64,000 nt of DNA from Hydrogenophaga sp. (GCF_026125785.1 NZ_JAHCKL010000022.1:1-64000); one strand, 5' to 3'; counted from the first letter of the stretch, positions 9,706 through 18,451 are shown. Numbers and translations are program-made. The notes: generated by a model from the letters alone, not told the origin.

Positions 9706-10455
9706 TCAGCCCACCCGGCCGCCGAGCTGCCTGGCCGCGGCCAGCACTTGGGCGACGTGCCGTTCGTGGTAGCGGTGCGCCGGCATGGTCAGCGTGAGCG
9801 ACGCGGCGATGGAGCCGTCGGCGTGAAAAACCGGGGCCGACACACCCGCGACCTCGGCCAGGCGGTCGCCCACGGCGGTCATGTAGCCCTCGGCACGGAT
9901 GCGCGCATACAGCCGGCGCTCGCTGGCCGTGGGAGCCCCCCGGCTGTCGTCGCCCGCGCCGAAGGCGCTGAGCACGCGCCCACCGGTGCCCTTGTGCAGG
10001 GGCAGCACATCGCCCGCGCGGATGTGGTCGCGCACCGGGTGTGGCGAGTCCACGCGGTACAGGCACAGCCGGCTTTGGTGCGGTGCTTTCCCCTGCCGCA
10101 CGTGGTAGGCCGCACTCTCGCCGGTGGCCGCCACGAGTTGGCGCAGCACCGGCATGACGATGCGGTCCAGCGAGAAGGAGGCCGCATAGATGCCGTGCAG
10201 CCGCGCGACCTCGCCGCCCAGCGCGTAGCGGCCGTCGTCCAGCCGCTGCAACAGCCGGGCGTGCTCCAGCGAAGCCAGCAGGCGCAGCGCGGTGCTCTTG
10301 TAGAGGCCGGTGCGCGCGGCCAGTTCGGCCAGCGGCAGAGCGTCGTCCTCCGCGCGAAAGGCGGCCAGCAGCGAGAGCGCGCGGTCCACGGCCGCGGCGC
10401 CGCCGCGGGCGGCATGGGTGTCGGCGATGGAAGGGGTCTGGGCTTTGCGGGGCAT
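9706..10455 (-). CDS. IclR-family transcriptional regulator
   Basis: A 249-residue IclR regulator: winged helix at about residues 22-80 (AVDRALSLLAAF, LAELAARTGLYKSTALRLLASLE) and a C-terminal effector domain (YHVRQGKAPHQSRLCLYRVDS, HKGTGGRVLSAF, VGDRLAEVAGVSAPVF). It is divergent from HMG-CoA lyase with four TTCTG/CAGAA half-sites in the 92-base gap, so it very likely controls the lyase/CoA-transferase operon. The inducer is unknown; a short acyl acid such as 3-hydroxy-3-methylglutarate would fit its targets. Confidence 0.92.
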   Translation of the reverse strand: MPRKAQTPSIADTHAARGGAAAVDRALSLLAAFRAEDDALPLAELAARTGLYKSTALRLLASLEHARLLQRLDDGRYALGGEVARLHGIYAASFSLDRIVMPVLRQLVAATGESAAYHVRQGKAPHQSRLCLYRVDSPHPVRDHIRAGDVLPLHKGTGGRVLSAFGAGDDSRGAPTASERRLYARIRAEGYMTAVGDRLAEVAGVSAPVFHADGSIAASLTLTMPAHRYHERHVAQVLAAARQLGGRVG

Positions 10456-10485
10456 GGAGGTTGACAGTGGCGGGAGGCTCTGCCA

Positions 10486-10523
10486 TTCTGGATTTCTACA
10501 GAATAACGTTCTGATGTACAGAA
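10486..10523. promoter_or_regulatory. four-half-site IclR operator
   Basis: Half-sites TTCTG (10486-10490), CAGAA (10499-10503), TTCTG (10509-10513) and CAGAA (10519-10523) alternate in orientation between the divergent IclR gene and the lyase gene. The last pair extends to GTTCTG-N5-CAGAAC. Two stacked dyads are what a tetrameric IclR protein typically occupies. Confidence 0.65.
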
Positions 10524-10547
10524 CGCAAGCCCGAAAGTTCCCTGACC

Positions 10548-11483
10548 ATGAATGCCCCGAAACCCGATGTGCTCGTCAGCGAGGTGGGCCCGCGCGACGG
10601 CCTGCAGTCGGTGAAGGCCACCATGCCGACGGCCGACAAGCTGCGCTGGATCGACGCACTGGTGGCCGCCGGCCTGCGCGAGATCGAGGTCGGCTCCTTC
10701 GTACCGGCGAAGCTGCTGCCGCAGATGGCCGATGTGGCCGAGGTCGTGGCCCACGCCCGGCGGCATGCGGGCTTGACGGTGATGGCGCTGGTGCCCAACC
10801 TGCGCGGGGCGCAGGCCGCCGTGGCGGCGGGCGCGCACAAGATCACGCTGCCGGTCTCGGTGAGCGAGGCCCATTCGCTGGCCAATGTGCGGCGCTCGCC
10901 AGCGCAGATGGTGGATGAGCTGCGCGAGGTGGTGGCGCTGCGCGCGGCGCAGGCGCCGGCCATGGCGGTCGAGGTCGGGCTCTCCACCGCCTTCGGCTGC
11001 ACACTGCAGGGGGTGGTCGAGGAAGACGCGGTGATCCGCCTGGCGGTGGCCTGCGCCGGCGCCGGGGTGGACGAGGTGGGCCTGTCCGACACCACCGGCA
11101 TGGCGAACCCGGCCCAGGTGCGCCGGCTGTTCACGCGGCTGCGCGCCGAACTCGGCGAACGCGCCGGTGCCGCGCACATGCACAACACGCGAGGGCTCGG
11201 CCTGGCCAACTGCCTGGCGGCCTACGACGTGGGTGTGCGCACCTTCGACGCCTCGCTCGGCGGCCTCGGTGGCTGCCCCTATGCGCCAGGCGCCTCGGGC
11301 AACGTCGTGACCGAAGACCTGGTGTTCATGTTCGAGGCCATGGGCGTGCGCACCGGCGTGGACATCGAGGCACTCATCGCGGCGCGCGCGCCGCTCCAGG
11401 CCGGCCTGCCCGGCGAGCCGGTGTACGGCATGACACCCGAAGCCGGCCTGCCCAAGGGCTGGCCGCTCGGTCAGACGGCCTGA
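10548..11483 (+). CDS. mvaB: hydroxymethylglutaryl-CoA lyase family protein
   Basis: A 311-residue TIM-barrel lyase of the HMGL-like/DRE-TIM family. It has EVGPRDGLQ at residues 11-19 with the catalytic Arg-Asp pair, DTTGMANP, AHMHNTRGLG with metal-binding histidines, and the active-site loop GGLGGCPYAPGASGNVVTED with its cysteine. It should cleave HMG-CoA, or a close analogue, to acetyl-CoA and a keto acid. The next gene is a family III CoA-transferase, so the pair could activate and cleave a free 3-hydroxy-3-methyl dicarboxylic acid. It is divergent from the IclR regulator. The absence of other leucine-degradation genes argues against a liu-type operon. Confidence 0.93.
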   Translation: MNAPKPDVLVSEVGPRDGLQSVKATMPTADKLRWIDALVAAGLREIEVGSFVPAKLLPQMADVAEVVAHARRHAGLTVMALVPNLRGAQAAVAAGAHKITLPVSVSEAHSLANVRRSPAQMVDELREVVALRAAQAPAMAVEVGLSTAFGCTLQGVVEEDAVIRLAVACAGAGVDEVGLSDTTGMANPAQVRRLFTRLRAELGERAGAAHMHNTRGLGLANCLAAYDVGVRTFDASLGGLGGCPYAPGASGNVVTEDLVFMFEAMGVRTGVDIEALIAARAPLQAGLPGEPVYGMTPEAGLPKGWPLGQTA

Positions 11484-11527
11484 CCCCGCCGCCCTTGCCG
11501 ACCCCTCCCGTTCCCACCAAACCGCGT

Positions 11528-11554
11528 CCGTTCGGGCTGAGCCTGTCGAAGCCC
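11528..11554. repeat. short dispersed extragenic repeat
   Basis: The 27 bases begin CCGTTCGGGCTGAGCCTGTC and continue GAAGCCC. From memory, this element occurs in many copies between genes in Comamonadaceae genomes. Only this copy is seen in the window. It lies between the lyase and CoA-transferase genes and just upstream of the latter's start. Confidence 0.5.
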
Positions 11555-11573
11555 TCACCCACCCTCCCGCACC

Positions 11574-12764
11574 ATGAAAAAGCTCCCCTACGAAGGCATC
11601 CGCGTTGTCGAATTCACCCACATGGTCATGGGCCCCACCTGCGGCATGGTCCTGGCCGACCTCGGGGCCGAGGTGATCAAGGTCGAGACGCCAGCGGGCG
11701 ACAACACGCGCCGCCTGCTGGGCTCGGGCGCCGGCTTCTACCCCCTGTTCAACCGCAACAAGAAGAGCGTGGTGCTGGACCTGCAGACACCCGAAGGCCG
11801 CGAAGCCGTGCGCAAACTCATTGCCACCGCCGACGTGGTGAGCGAGAACTTCAAACCCGGCACCATGAAGAAGCTGGGGCTGGACTGCGAAAGCCTGCGC
11901 GCGGACAACCCGCGCCTGATCTACGTCAGCCACAAGGGTTTCCTGCCCGGTCCCTACGACCACCGCACCGCGCTGGACGAGGTGGTGCAGATGATGGGCG
12001 GCCTGGCCTACATGACCGGCCGTCCCGGCGACCCGCTGCGTGCCGGCTCCTCCGTCAACGACATCATGGGCGGCCTGTTCGGCGCCATCGGCGTGATGGC
12101 GGCGCTGCGCGCGCGCGAACAGACCGGCGAGGGCTGCGAGGTGCAGAGTTCGCTGTTCGAGAACAACGTGTTCCTGGTCGCGCAGCACATGATGCAGTAC
12201 GCCGTCACCGGCAAGCCGGCCGCGCCCATGCCCGACCGCATCTCCTCTTGGGGCATCTACGACGTCTTCCAGGTGCAGGGCGGTGAACAGATCTTCCTGG
12301 CCGTGGTGAGCGATACCCAATGGGCGATCTTCTGCGAAGCCTTCGGCTACCAGGACCTGCAGGCCGATGCGCGGCTGCAGAGCAACAACGACCGCGTGCG
12401 CGCACGCGATTGGCTCATACCGCTGCTGCGCGAACGGCTGGCGCAGCAGAAGGCGGCCGACCTGGCCGAGCTGTTCGAACGGCACGGCCTGCCCTTCGCC
12501 CCCATCACGCGGCCCCACGAACTGCTGGACGACCCCCACCTGCTGGCCACCGGCGGCCTGGCGCCCATCACCCTGCCCGACGGCGAACGCGCCGGGCAGA
12601 CCGCGCAGACCGTGCTGCTGCCGCTGGCCCTGGACGGTGAACGTCTGGGCGTGCGGCGCAGTCCGCCCCGGCTCGGGGAGCACAGCGCGGAGTTGCTGGG
12701 AGCGCTGGGGTATGGGCCGCAGGAAGTGGCGCGCCTGAGCCGGACGGTGGTCAAGGGCGGATAG
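11574..12764 (+). CDS. family III CoA-transferase (CaiB/BaiF)
   Basis: A 396-residue protein with the family III architecture: GIRVVEFTHMVMGPTCGMVLADLGAEVIKVE [segment] at the N-terminus, ENFKPGTMKKLGL, and the catalytic aspartate in ALDEVVQMMGGLAYMTG at about residues 127-143. Such enzymes move CoA from a donor such as succinyl-CoA to a carboxylic acid through aspartyl-CoA thioester chemistry. It follows the HMG-CoA lyase gene by 90 bases on the same strand. A succinyl-CoA:hydroxymethylglutarate transferase role, as in the human SUGCT enzyme of the same family, is a reasonable inference; the substrate is unproven. Confidence 0.9.
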   Translation: MKKLPYEGIRVVEFTHMVMGPTCGMVLADLGAEVIKVETPAGDNTRRLLGSGAGFYPLFNRNKKSVVLDLQTPEGREAVRKLIATADVVSENFKPGTMKKLGLDCESLRADNPRLIYVSHKGFLPGPYDHRTALDEVVQMMGGLAYMTGRPGDPLRAGSSVNDIMGGLFGAIGVMAALRAREQTGEGCEVQSSLFENNVFLVAQHMMQYAVTGKPAAPMPDRISSWGIYDVFQVQGGEQIFLAVVSDTQWAIFCEAFGYQDLQADARLQSNNDRVRARDWLIPLLRERLAQQKAADLAELFERHGLPFAPITRPHELLDDPHLLATGGLAPITLPDGERAGQTAQTVLLPLALDGERLGVRRSPPRLGEHSAELLGALGYGPQEVARLSRTVVKGG

Positions 12765-12855
12765 GTGGGGAGAACACAGAAAAACCAACAAAAAGTCATC
12801 AATAAACCAAAAAACTCCATTGAGAGTTACATGAAACTGCCGTAATCTGCCCTGC

Positions 12856-13794
12856 GTGGACAAACTCAAGCAACTGGAAACTTTCGTGGCGGTGGCCACC
12901 CGCGGCAGCCTCACCGCCGCCGCCAAGGCCGAGGGCGTGGCCCCGGCCATCATCGGGCGCCGGCTCGATGCGCTCGAAGCCCGGCTGGGCGTCAAGCTCA
13001 TGGTGCGCACCACGCGGCGCATCACACTCACGCACGAAGGCAGCGCCTTCCTGGAAGATTGCCAACGCCTGCTGGTGGACATCGCCAATTCGGAAGCCAG
13101 TGTCAGCGCGGGGGGCGTGAAGGCCAGCGGGCACCTGCGCATCACCGCGCCGGCTGGCTTCGGGAGGCGGCATGTCGCGCCCCTGGTGCCGCGTTTCCAC
13201 GAACTGCATCCCGAGGTCACCATCTCGCTGAACCTGAGCGACCGCGTGGTGGACGTGGCCGGCGAGGCCTACGACTGCGCGGTGCGGGTGGGCGACCTGC
13301 CGGACTCCTCGCTGGTGAGCGTGCGCCTGGCCGACAACCGCCGCCTGTGCGTGGCCACGCCGCGCTACCTGCAGCAGCATGGCCGCCCGCAGACGCCGGC
13401 GGACCTCGCGCGCTTCGACTGCCTGGTGCTGTCCAGCGACGCCTCACAGACGCGTGGCTGGGCGTTTGCGATGCCCCCGGCCTCGCCCGGCGCCGAGGCC
13501 GAGATCGTGCACATGCGCCCTGGCGGCCCGCTGGATTGCACCGACGGGCAGGTGCTGCGCGAGTGGTGCCTGGCCGGCTACGGCATCGCCTGGCGCAGCA
13601 CCTGGGAGGTGGAGGCCGACATCGCCGCCGGCCGGCTGGAGAGCGTGCTCGACGGCTATGCCGCGCCCCCCAATGGGATCTACGCGCTGTTCCCGCAGCG
13701 CAAGCACCTCGCGCTGCGCGTGCGCCTGTGGATCGACTTCCTCAAGCACGAGTACGGACGCGAGGAGTTCTGGCGGTCCGCGGCGGCGCGCTGA
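12856..13794 (+). CDS. LysR-family transcriptional regulator
   Basis: A 312-residue LysR protein beginning at a GTG: MDKLKQLETFVAVATRGSLTAAAKAEGVAP [segment] forms the winged HTH, then a periplasmic-binding-like effector domain from about residue 90. It is followed 33 bases later by an NADPH-dependent FMN reductase on the same strand, which it probably regulates. The upstream gap (12765-12855) is AT-rich for this genome, with A-rich stretches around 12775-12815, and likely holds the promoter. Confidence 0.9.
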   Translation: MDKLKQLETFVAVATRGSLTAAAKAEGVAPAIIGRRLDALEARLGVKLMVRTTRRITLTHEGSAFLEDCQRLLVDIANSEASVSAGGVKASGHLRITAPAGFGRRHVAPLVPRFHELHPEVTISLNLSDRVVDVAGEAYDCAVRVGDLPDSSLVSVRLADNRRLCVATPRYLQQHGRPQTPADLARFDCLVLSSDASQTRGWAFAMPPASPGAEAEIVHMRPGGPLDCTDGQVLREWCLAGYGIAWRSTWEVEADIAAGRLESVLDGYAAPPNGIYALFPQRKHLALRVRLWIDFLKHEYGREEFWRSAAAR

Positions 13795-13827
13795 GTCCGG
13801 ACCTCTTCAACAGAAAGGATCTCGCCC

Positions 13828-14382
13828 ATGGTCAAGCTTCTCGGTATCTCCGGCAGCCTTCGCGCCGGTTCGTTCAACACCGCGCTGCTGCGCGCGGCCC
13901 AGCCCCTGGCGGGCGATGCGGCGCAACTGGACGCGGCCACGCTGCACGGCATTCCGCTCTACGACGGCGACCTGGAGCAGCGCGAGGGCACGCCGCAGGC
14001 CGTGCGTGCGCTCAAGGAGCGCATCCTGGCCAGCGACGGTCTGCTGCTTGTGAGCCCGGAGTACAACAACGGCATTCCCGGCGTGTTCAAGAACGCGGTG
14101 GACTGGCTCTCGCGGCCCACGCCGGGCCTGCCCGATGTGTTCCGCGACCGCCCGGTGGCGGTCATCGGGGCCTCGCCAGGCGGCTTTGGCACCATCATGG
14201 GCCAAGCCCATTGGCTGCAGGTGCTGCGCACGCTCGGCACCCGCCACTGGAGCGGCGGGCGCCTGATGGTCTCGCGGGCGCAGGCGGTCTTCGGCGAGGA
14301 CGGCCAGCTTCAGGACGACGCCGTGCGCCGCCAACTGGGCGAGTTCGTCCAGGGTTTCGCCGCCTTCGTGGCGCGCGGCTGA
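13828..14382 (+). CDS. NADPH-dependent FMN reductase family protein
   Basis: A 184-residue flavodoxin-like reductase: GISGSLRAGSFNTALLR near residues 6-22 binds the FMN phosphate, and SPEYNNGIPGVFKNAVDWLSRP near 75-96 is the family signature (ChrR/AzoR-like, PF03358). It should reduce quinones, chromate or azo dyes with NADPH in the cytoplasm. An AAAGGA ribosome site lies about ten bases before the ATG. It follows a LysR regulator on the same strand. Confidence 0.92.
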   Translation: MVKLLGISGSLRAGSFNTALLRAAQPLAGDAAQLDAATLHGIPLYDGDLEQREGTPQAVRALKERILASDGLLLVSPEYNNGIPGVFKNAVDWLSRPTPGLPDVFRDRPVAVIGASPGGFGTIMGQAHWLQVLRTLGTRHWSGGRLMVSRAQAVFGEDGQLQDDAVRRQLGEFVQGFAAFVARG

Positions 14383-14398
14383 ACGCCGCAGCGCCGGC

Positions 14399-14854
14399 TC
14401 AGTCCGGGATGTGCGGCTCGACCAGCGCCGCCAGTTGCGTGAGCGACTCCTGCCAGCCCAGGTAGCACATCTCCAGCGGGATCACCGCCGGAATGCCCGA
14501 TTGCTCGATGCTGAGCTCGGTGCCGCACGACACCGCGCGCAAGCGCACTTCCACCTGCAGCGTGCCCGGCAGGTTGGGGTCGTCGAAGCGGTCGGTGTAG
14601 CGGATGCGCTCGTTGGGCACCAGCTCCAGGTACTCGCCGCTGAACGAGTGGCCGTTGCCGGTGGTGAAGTTGTGGAACGACATGCGAAAGCTGCCGCCCA
14701 CGCGCGCCTCCAGGTGGTGCACGTCGCAGGTGAAGCCGTGCGGCGGCAGCCATTTGCTCATGGCGCGCGCTTCCAGGAAGGCGCGGTAGACCTTTTCAGG
14801 CGGCGTGCGAAGCACGCGGTGCAAGCGGACAGTGCGGTCGTCGGTCGAGGACAT
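14399..14854 (-). CDS. SRPBCC (AHSA1-type) START-fold protein
   Basis: A 151-residue protein of the AHA1/SRPBCC fold: RTPPEKVYRAFLEARAMSKWLPP at the N-terminus, FRMSFHNFTTGNGHSFSGEYLEL, and the terminal CYLGWQESLTQLAALVEPHIPD. Family members bind small hydrophobic ligands and are common as stand-alone proteins of unknown role. The ATG at 14854 has AAGGAGA about seven bases upstream; the longer frame to 15052 has no support. It converges on the FMN reductase gene. Confidence 0.9.
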   Translation of the reverse strand: MSSTDDRTVRLHRVLRTPPEKVYRAFLEARAMSKWLPPHGFTCDVHHLEARVGGSFRMSFHNFTTGNGHSFSGEYLELVPNERIRYTDRFDDPNLPGTLQVEVRLRAVSCGTELSIEQSGIPAVIPLEMCYLGWQESLTQLAALVEPHIPD

Positions 14855-14978
14855 GGGGGTCTCCTTTCGGTGCGGGCGGTTTCCCGGAACAGTATCGGGC
14901 GTATCCGGCGCTTGTTCACCGGTGCCCTTGCCAGCACGACGAAGCAGCCGGCCGCGTTTCGACAGCCGCCCGCCGGAT

Positions 14979-15743
14979 TCAGAGGCCCAGCAGTTCCCGC
15001 AGGCCTGGCGCGCGGGCCTCGCTGCGCAGGCTGACATTGCGCTCGAGCACACGCAGGTGTTCGTCCATCAGGCGGGCCGCGCCTTCGGCATCGCCTTTCT
15101 CGAGGCAGGTGACGATGGCCTCGTGTTCGTCGTGCTCGCAGCAGGCGTTGCCCGGCGGCTCGTAGAGGGCGACGATCAGCGAGCAGCGCGAGACCATCTC
15201 GACCAGGTAGCGCTGCAGTATGGGGTTGCGGCCCAGTTCGCCCAGCTTGAGGTGGAAGCTGCTGGCCAGGCGCGCCCAGGCGGGCTGGTCAAAGCGGTGC
15301 ATCGCGTCCTGCTCGGCCTTGAGCTGTGCGCGCAGGGATTGGAGGTCGGCGCTGGTGAGGTGCTGCGCCGCCAGCCGCACCAGCGCGGCTTCCAGGCCGC
15401 GCCGAGCCTCGAAGATCTGGCGCGTTTCCTCTGGCGTGGGCACCGCCACGATGGCGCCGCGGTTGGGGCGGAGCTGAACGATGTGGTCGTGCGCCAGCCG
15501 TTGCAGGGCCTGGCGTACCGTGGAACGGCTGGCGTCGAAGAGTTCGCACAGGGCGGCTTCGGGCAGCTTGGTGCCGGGCGCCAGGCGCTGGCCCATCACG
15601 CTGTCGAATACCGCCTGGTAGATCCGGTCTTCGGCGGTCTCGCCCCCGGTCGCGGCCGAGAGCGCGCCGCTGGGCAAGGGCACCTGGGCGGCATCGGAGA
15701 CAAGGGGCTTGCGCTCAGCGGGTTTCTTCGGGTTGCGTGGCAT
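14979..15743 (-). CDS. GntR-family (FCD) transcriptional regulator
   Basis: A 254-residue FadR-subfamily regulator. Residues 38-105 form the winged helix (LPEAALCELFDASRSTVRQAL) [segment] and the rest an all-helical FCD domain with metal/ligand histidines (SSFHLKLGELGRNPIL, EHDEHEAIV). It lies 24 bases downstream of the amidase on the same strand, at the end of a run NTF2-like, deacetylase, amidase, GntR. It is the likely regulator of that run and of the divergent ABC transporter. Confidence 0.9.
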   Translation of the reverse strand: MPRNPKKPAERKPLVSDAAQVPLPSGALSAATGGETAEDRIYQAVFDSVMGQRLAPGTKLPEAALCELFDASRSTVRQALQRLAHDHIVQLRPNRGAIVAVPTPEETRQIFEARRGLEAALVRLAAQHLTSADLQSLRAQLKAEQDAMHRFDQPAWARLASSFHLKLGELGRNPILQRYLVEMVSRCSLIVALYEPPGNACCEHDEHEAIVTCLEKGDAEGAARLMDEHLRVLERNVSLRSEARAPGLRELLGL

Positions 15744-15767
15744 GGTGGCGCAAGGGGGCGGGTGGCT

Positions 15768-16994
15768 TCACGGCCGCATAGCTTGCCACAGCCTGACCGC
15801 GAGGCCGATGAGCGCGCGGTCGCTGCCGGCCGGCCCGAGCAGCGAGACGCCCAGTGGCACGCCCTCGGGGCTCTGCAGTGGCAGGCTGACCTGCGGCAGG
15901 CCGGCCAGCCCGGCGATGCAGGTGATGCGCAGCGTGCGCAGGCGCACCGCATCCACGGCAGCGGGGTCCGCGTCGCGCAGCGGCGCCAGGCTGGCGGCGG
16001 AGGGCAGCACGGCCACGCCGTCGTCGCCCAGCCACTGGCGCACGCGTTCGCGGATGCCTTCGGCGCGCGCGCGCGCGGCCTGGGCGTCTTCGGCGCCCAC
16101 GGTGCTGGCGAAGCGCCAGCGCGCCGCGATCGGTGGCGCGAAGCCCGGGTCGTGCGTCGAGATCCATTCGCCGTGCGTCTGCCAGCCGTCGTGGGCGGAC
16201 GCGGTGACATAGGTCTGGCGCCACGCGTCCAGTCCTTCGGCCCCGGCGGCGGCCAGCGTTTGTACGGGCGCCTGCAGCAGCAGGGCCAGGGCGTCGCGCG
16301 CGGTGGACAGCGCCGGCTGGAACACGGCGTCGGCCTCGGCCCAGGCGTCGACCGGTTCGATCACGCGCCGGGGCGTCCATGCCGAAGGCGCCAGCAGCAC
16401 ATCGGCCACGCGCTCGAAGGTGCGCGCGTCGTGGGCCAGCCAGGTGGGGGTGTCGAACAGCGGGTGCAGCGGTACCAGGCCATCGGTGGGCAGCAGGCCG
16501 TGCGTGGTGCGCAGGCCCCAGAGCCCGCAGTAGCTCGCCGGCACGCGGGTGGAGCCGCCGGTGTCGGTGCCCAGAGCCACATCGACCAGCCTTGCCGCCA
16601 CGGCGGCGGCCGAGCCGCTGGAAGAGCCTCCGGTCACGCGGCCTGGCGCGGCGCTGTTCACCGGCGTGCCGTAGTGAAGGTTGTCGCCGTGGATGCTGTA
16701 GGCGAGCTCATCGGTGAGCACTTTGCCGGCCAGGGCCGCGCCGGCCTGCAGCAGCGCGTCCACCAGCGGGCTGCTGACGGCGGGCACGGGATGGCTGGCC
16801 AGCCAAGCGGGGTTGCCTGCACCCGTGGGGTGGCCCGCGACGTCGAACACGTCCTTGGCCGCGAAGCGCAGGCCGACCAGCGGGCCGGCCGCGCGCCCAG
16901 GCCGCAGGAAGCGGCCGTGTGGCACCCAGGCCCCCACGGTGTCGTTGATGTCCAGGGGCAGGTCGGTGAGCGCGGGGGAGGCGATGCGGTTCAT
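15768..16994 (-). CDS. amidase signature family enzyme
   Basis: A 408-residue amidase with the Ser-cisSer-Lys triad in place: Lys in FAAKDVFDVAG (near residue 48), cis-Ser in GGSSSGSAA and nucleophile Ser in GTDTGGSTRVPASYCGLWG (near 140-158). It hydrolyses a carbon-nitrogen amide bond of unknown substrate in the cytoplasm. The ATG overlaps the stop of the upstream deacetylase (ATGA, 16991-16994), so the two are coupled. Neighbours suggest a pathway in which a nitrogen compound imported by the divergent ABC transporter is opened by the deacetylase-like enzyme and then hydrolysed by this amidase. Confidence 0.92.
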   Translation of the reverse strand: MNRIASPALTDLPLDINDTVGAWVPHGRFLRPGRAAGPLVGLRFAAKDVFDVAGHPTGAGNPAWLASHPVPAVSSPLVDALLQAGAALAGKVLTDELAYSIHGDNLHYGTPVNSAAPGRVTGGSSSGSAAAVAARLVDVALGTDTGGSTRVPASYCGLWGLRTTHGLLPTDGLVPLHPLFDTPTWLAHDARTFERVADVLLAPSAWTPRRVIEPVDAWAEADAVFQPALSTARDALALLLQAPVQTLAAAGAEGLDAWRQTYVTASAHDGWQTHGEWISTHDPGFAPPIAARWRFASTVGAEDAQAARARAEGIRERVRQWLGDDGVAVLPSAASLAPLRDADPAAVDAVRLRTLRITCIAGLAGLPQVSLPLQSPEGVPLGVSLLGPAGSDRALIGLAVRLWQAMRP

Positions 16995-17905
16995 GGCAGG
17001 GGAGTGAGTTGTTCGGCGGCCTCGCAGATGGCGCCGGGGGTGGTGAACCAGATGCTGCCGGCGTCGCGGGCGCGGGCCAGGTGTTCCAGCGCGCGGCGCA
17101 GGTGGCGCAGGCGGTAGGGCTGTCCCACGATGTAGGGATGCAGGGCTACGCCCATGACCAGCGGTTGGCGTCGCGCCTGATCCAGCATTTCGTCGAAGTT
17201 GTCCACGATCAGCTGCGCGAAATCCTTGCCGTCCATCTGGCGGGCCACGATCATGGGGATGTCGTTGACTTCTTGCGGATAGGGCACGGACCACAGGCGT
17301 CGGCCGCTGCGCGTGCGCATGGCCACCGGCTGGTCGTCGTGGCACCAGTTGAGGGTGTAGCGGTAGCCCGCTTCGGCCAGCAGGTCGGGCGTGAGCGCGC
17401 TCTCCGAGATCCACGGCGAGAGCCAGCCCGTGGGCGCCGTGCCGCTGTGCTGGGCGATCTGGTCGCGGCACAGGGCCAGCAGCCGGGCTTCCTCGGCCTC
17501 GGCGAGCGTGCCCTGGCGTTCCGCGTTGGTGTGTCCGTGGCCGACCAGTTCGTCGCCGCGTGCCGCACAGGCCGCCACCAGTTCCGGGCAATGCGTGTAG
17601 AGGGCGGTGTTGAGCAGCGTGGCGCAAGGCAGGGCAAGCTGGTCGAACAGCTCCATGCAGCGCCAGGCGCCCACGCGGTTGCCGTATTCGCGCCAACTGT
17701 GGTTGAGCACGTCGGGCTGAGGCGATGCGGGGCCGATGCTGGCGCCCATGCCTTCGCCGAAGGCGAAGTGCTCCAGGTTGAAGCCGAGGTAGACGGCCAG
17801 CCGTGCGCCGTTGGGCCAGACGTGATCGGCCCGCCGCGTGATGGGCTGGTAGTCGAAGCGGCCGTGGTGTGGCAGGGCGCCGTCGTAGGTCAGCATGGGG
17901 CTCAT
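16991..17905 (-). CDS. polysaccharide deacetylase-fold hydrolase (PuuE/allantoinase-like)
   Basis: A 304-residue NodB-fold hydrolase without a signal peptide, hence cytosolic. It reads FDYQPITRR and NVxxNLEHF-like YLGFNLEHFAFGEG near the N-terminus, then HSWREYGNRVGAWRCMELFD, ELVGHGHTN, GWLSPWISES and MGVALHPYIVGQPYRL. This pattern is that of cytosolic PuuE-type amidohydrolases that open cyclic ureides or imides, rather than secreted peptidoglycan deacetylases. MSPM at 17905 or MLTY four codons in are both possible starts. It is coupled by ATGA overlap to the amidase and follows the NTF2-like gene by seven bases. The substrate is not known. Confidence 0.86.
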   Translation of the reverse strand: MSPMLTYDGALPHHGRFDYQPITRRADHVWPNGARLAVYLGFNLEHFAFGEGMGASIGPASPQPDVLNHSWREYGNRVGAWRCMELFDQLALPCATLLNTALYTHCPELVAACAARGDELVGHGHTNAERQGTLAEAEEARLLALCRDQIAQHSGTAPTGWLSPWISESALTPDLLAEAGYRYTLNWCHDDQPVAMRTRSGRRLWSVPYPQEVNDIPMIVARQMDGKDFAQLIVDNFDEMLDQARRQPLVMGVALHPYIVGQPYRLRHLRRALEHLARARDAGSIWFTTPGAICEAAEQLTPLP

Positions 17906-17912
17906 CGCGGCT

Positions 17913-18347
17913 TCAGTCCTGCGCCAGGCCGGCGCGCGAGAGCAGCCACTCGGCGCTGTCGTTCCACACGTCCATTTGCGTGATCAGGCCGTCGCGCACC
18001 ACATAGCGGTCCACGTACCGGTTGCCCTCGAAAGGCGTGCCGTCCGGCCAGGCGCCATGAAGCGTGCCCAGGCTATAGACCACGGTCTCCTGCGGCGAGC
18101 CGCCCGCCACGACCTCGGTGCGGTCGACGCGCTTCTTCACCCAGGCGTAGCGCCGGGCGTTGAAGGCCGCGCACTCGGCCGGGGCGCTCATGGCTCGCCC
18201 GCCGGTGAAGCGGATGCGCAGGTCCGGTGCGACGAAGCGCATTGCGCCCTTGGGGTCCGGAATCATCAGGATGCGCAGGTACTCGTCCACGATGCCGGCC
18301 GGGTCGGACGGCTCGACGGGAATGCACGGATCTGGCGTGTCGGTCAT
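17913..18347 (-). CDS. NTF2/SnoaL-like fold protein
   Basis: A 144-residue cone-shaped NTF2-like protein: IVDEYLRILMIPDPKGAMRFVAPDLRIRF [segment], YAWVKKRVDRTEVV, and FEGNRYVDRYVVRDGLITQMDVWNDS at the C-terminus. The fold serves small isomerases, decarboxylases and hydrolases, or just binds ligands. The ATG at 18347 has GGAGA about eight bases upstream. It is the first gene of the deacetylase-amidase-GntR run, so it probably acts on the same compound. Its lower-confidence role could be like AtzH, an NTF2-fold protein that works beside an amidase, though the sequence is not obviously close. Confidence 0.8.
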   Translation of the reverse strand: MTDTPDPCIPVEPSDPAGIVDEYLRILMIPDPKGAMRFVAPDLRIRFTGGRAMSAPAECAAFNARRYAWVKKRVDRTEVVAGGSPQETVVYSLGTLHGAWPDGTPFEGNRYVDRYVVRDGLITQMDVWNDSAEWLLSRAGLAQD

Positions 18348-18451
18348 CAAGGTTCTCCAGTGAGGCACCGCTTTGGAGCGTGGGTGCGTCCTGCACGGTG
18401 CATGGCTGTGATGTGAGCAAGTGGTGTGCCAGATGGTCTGCAAAACTTATC

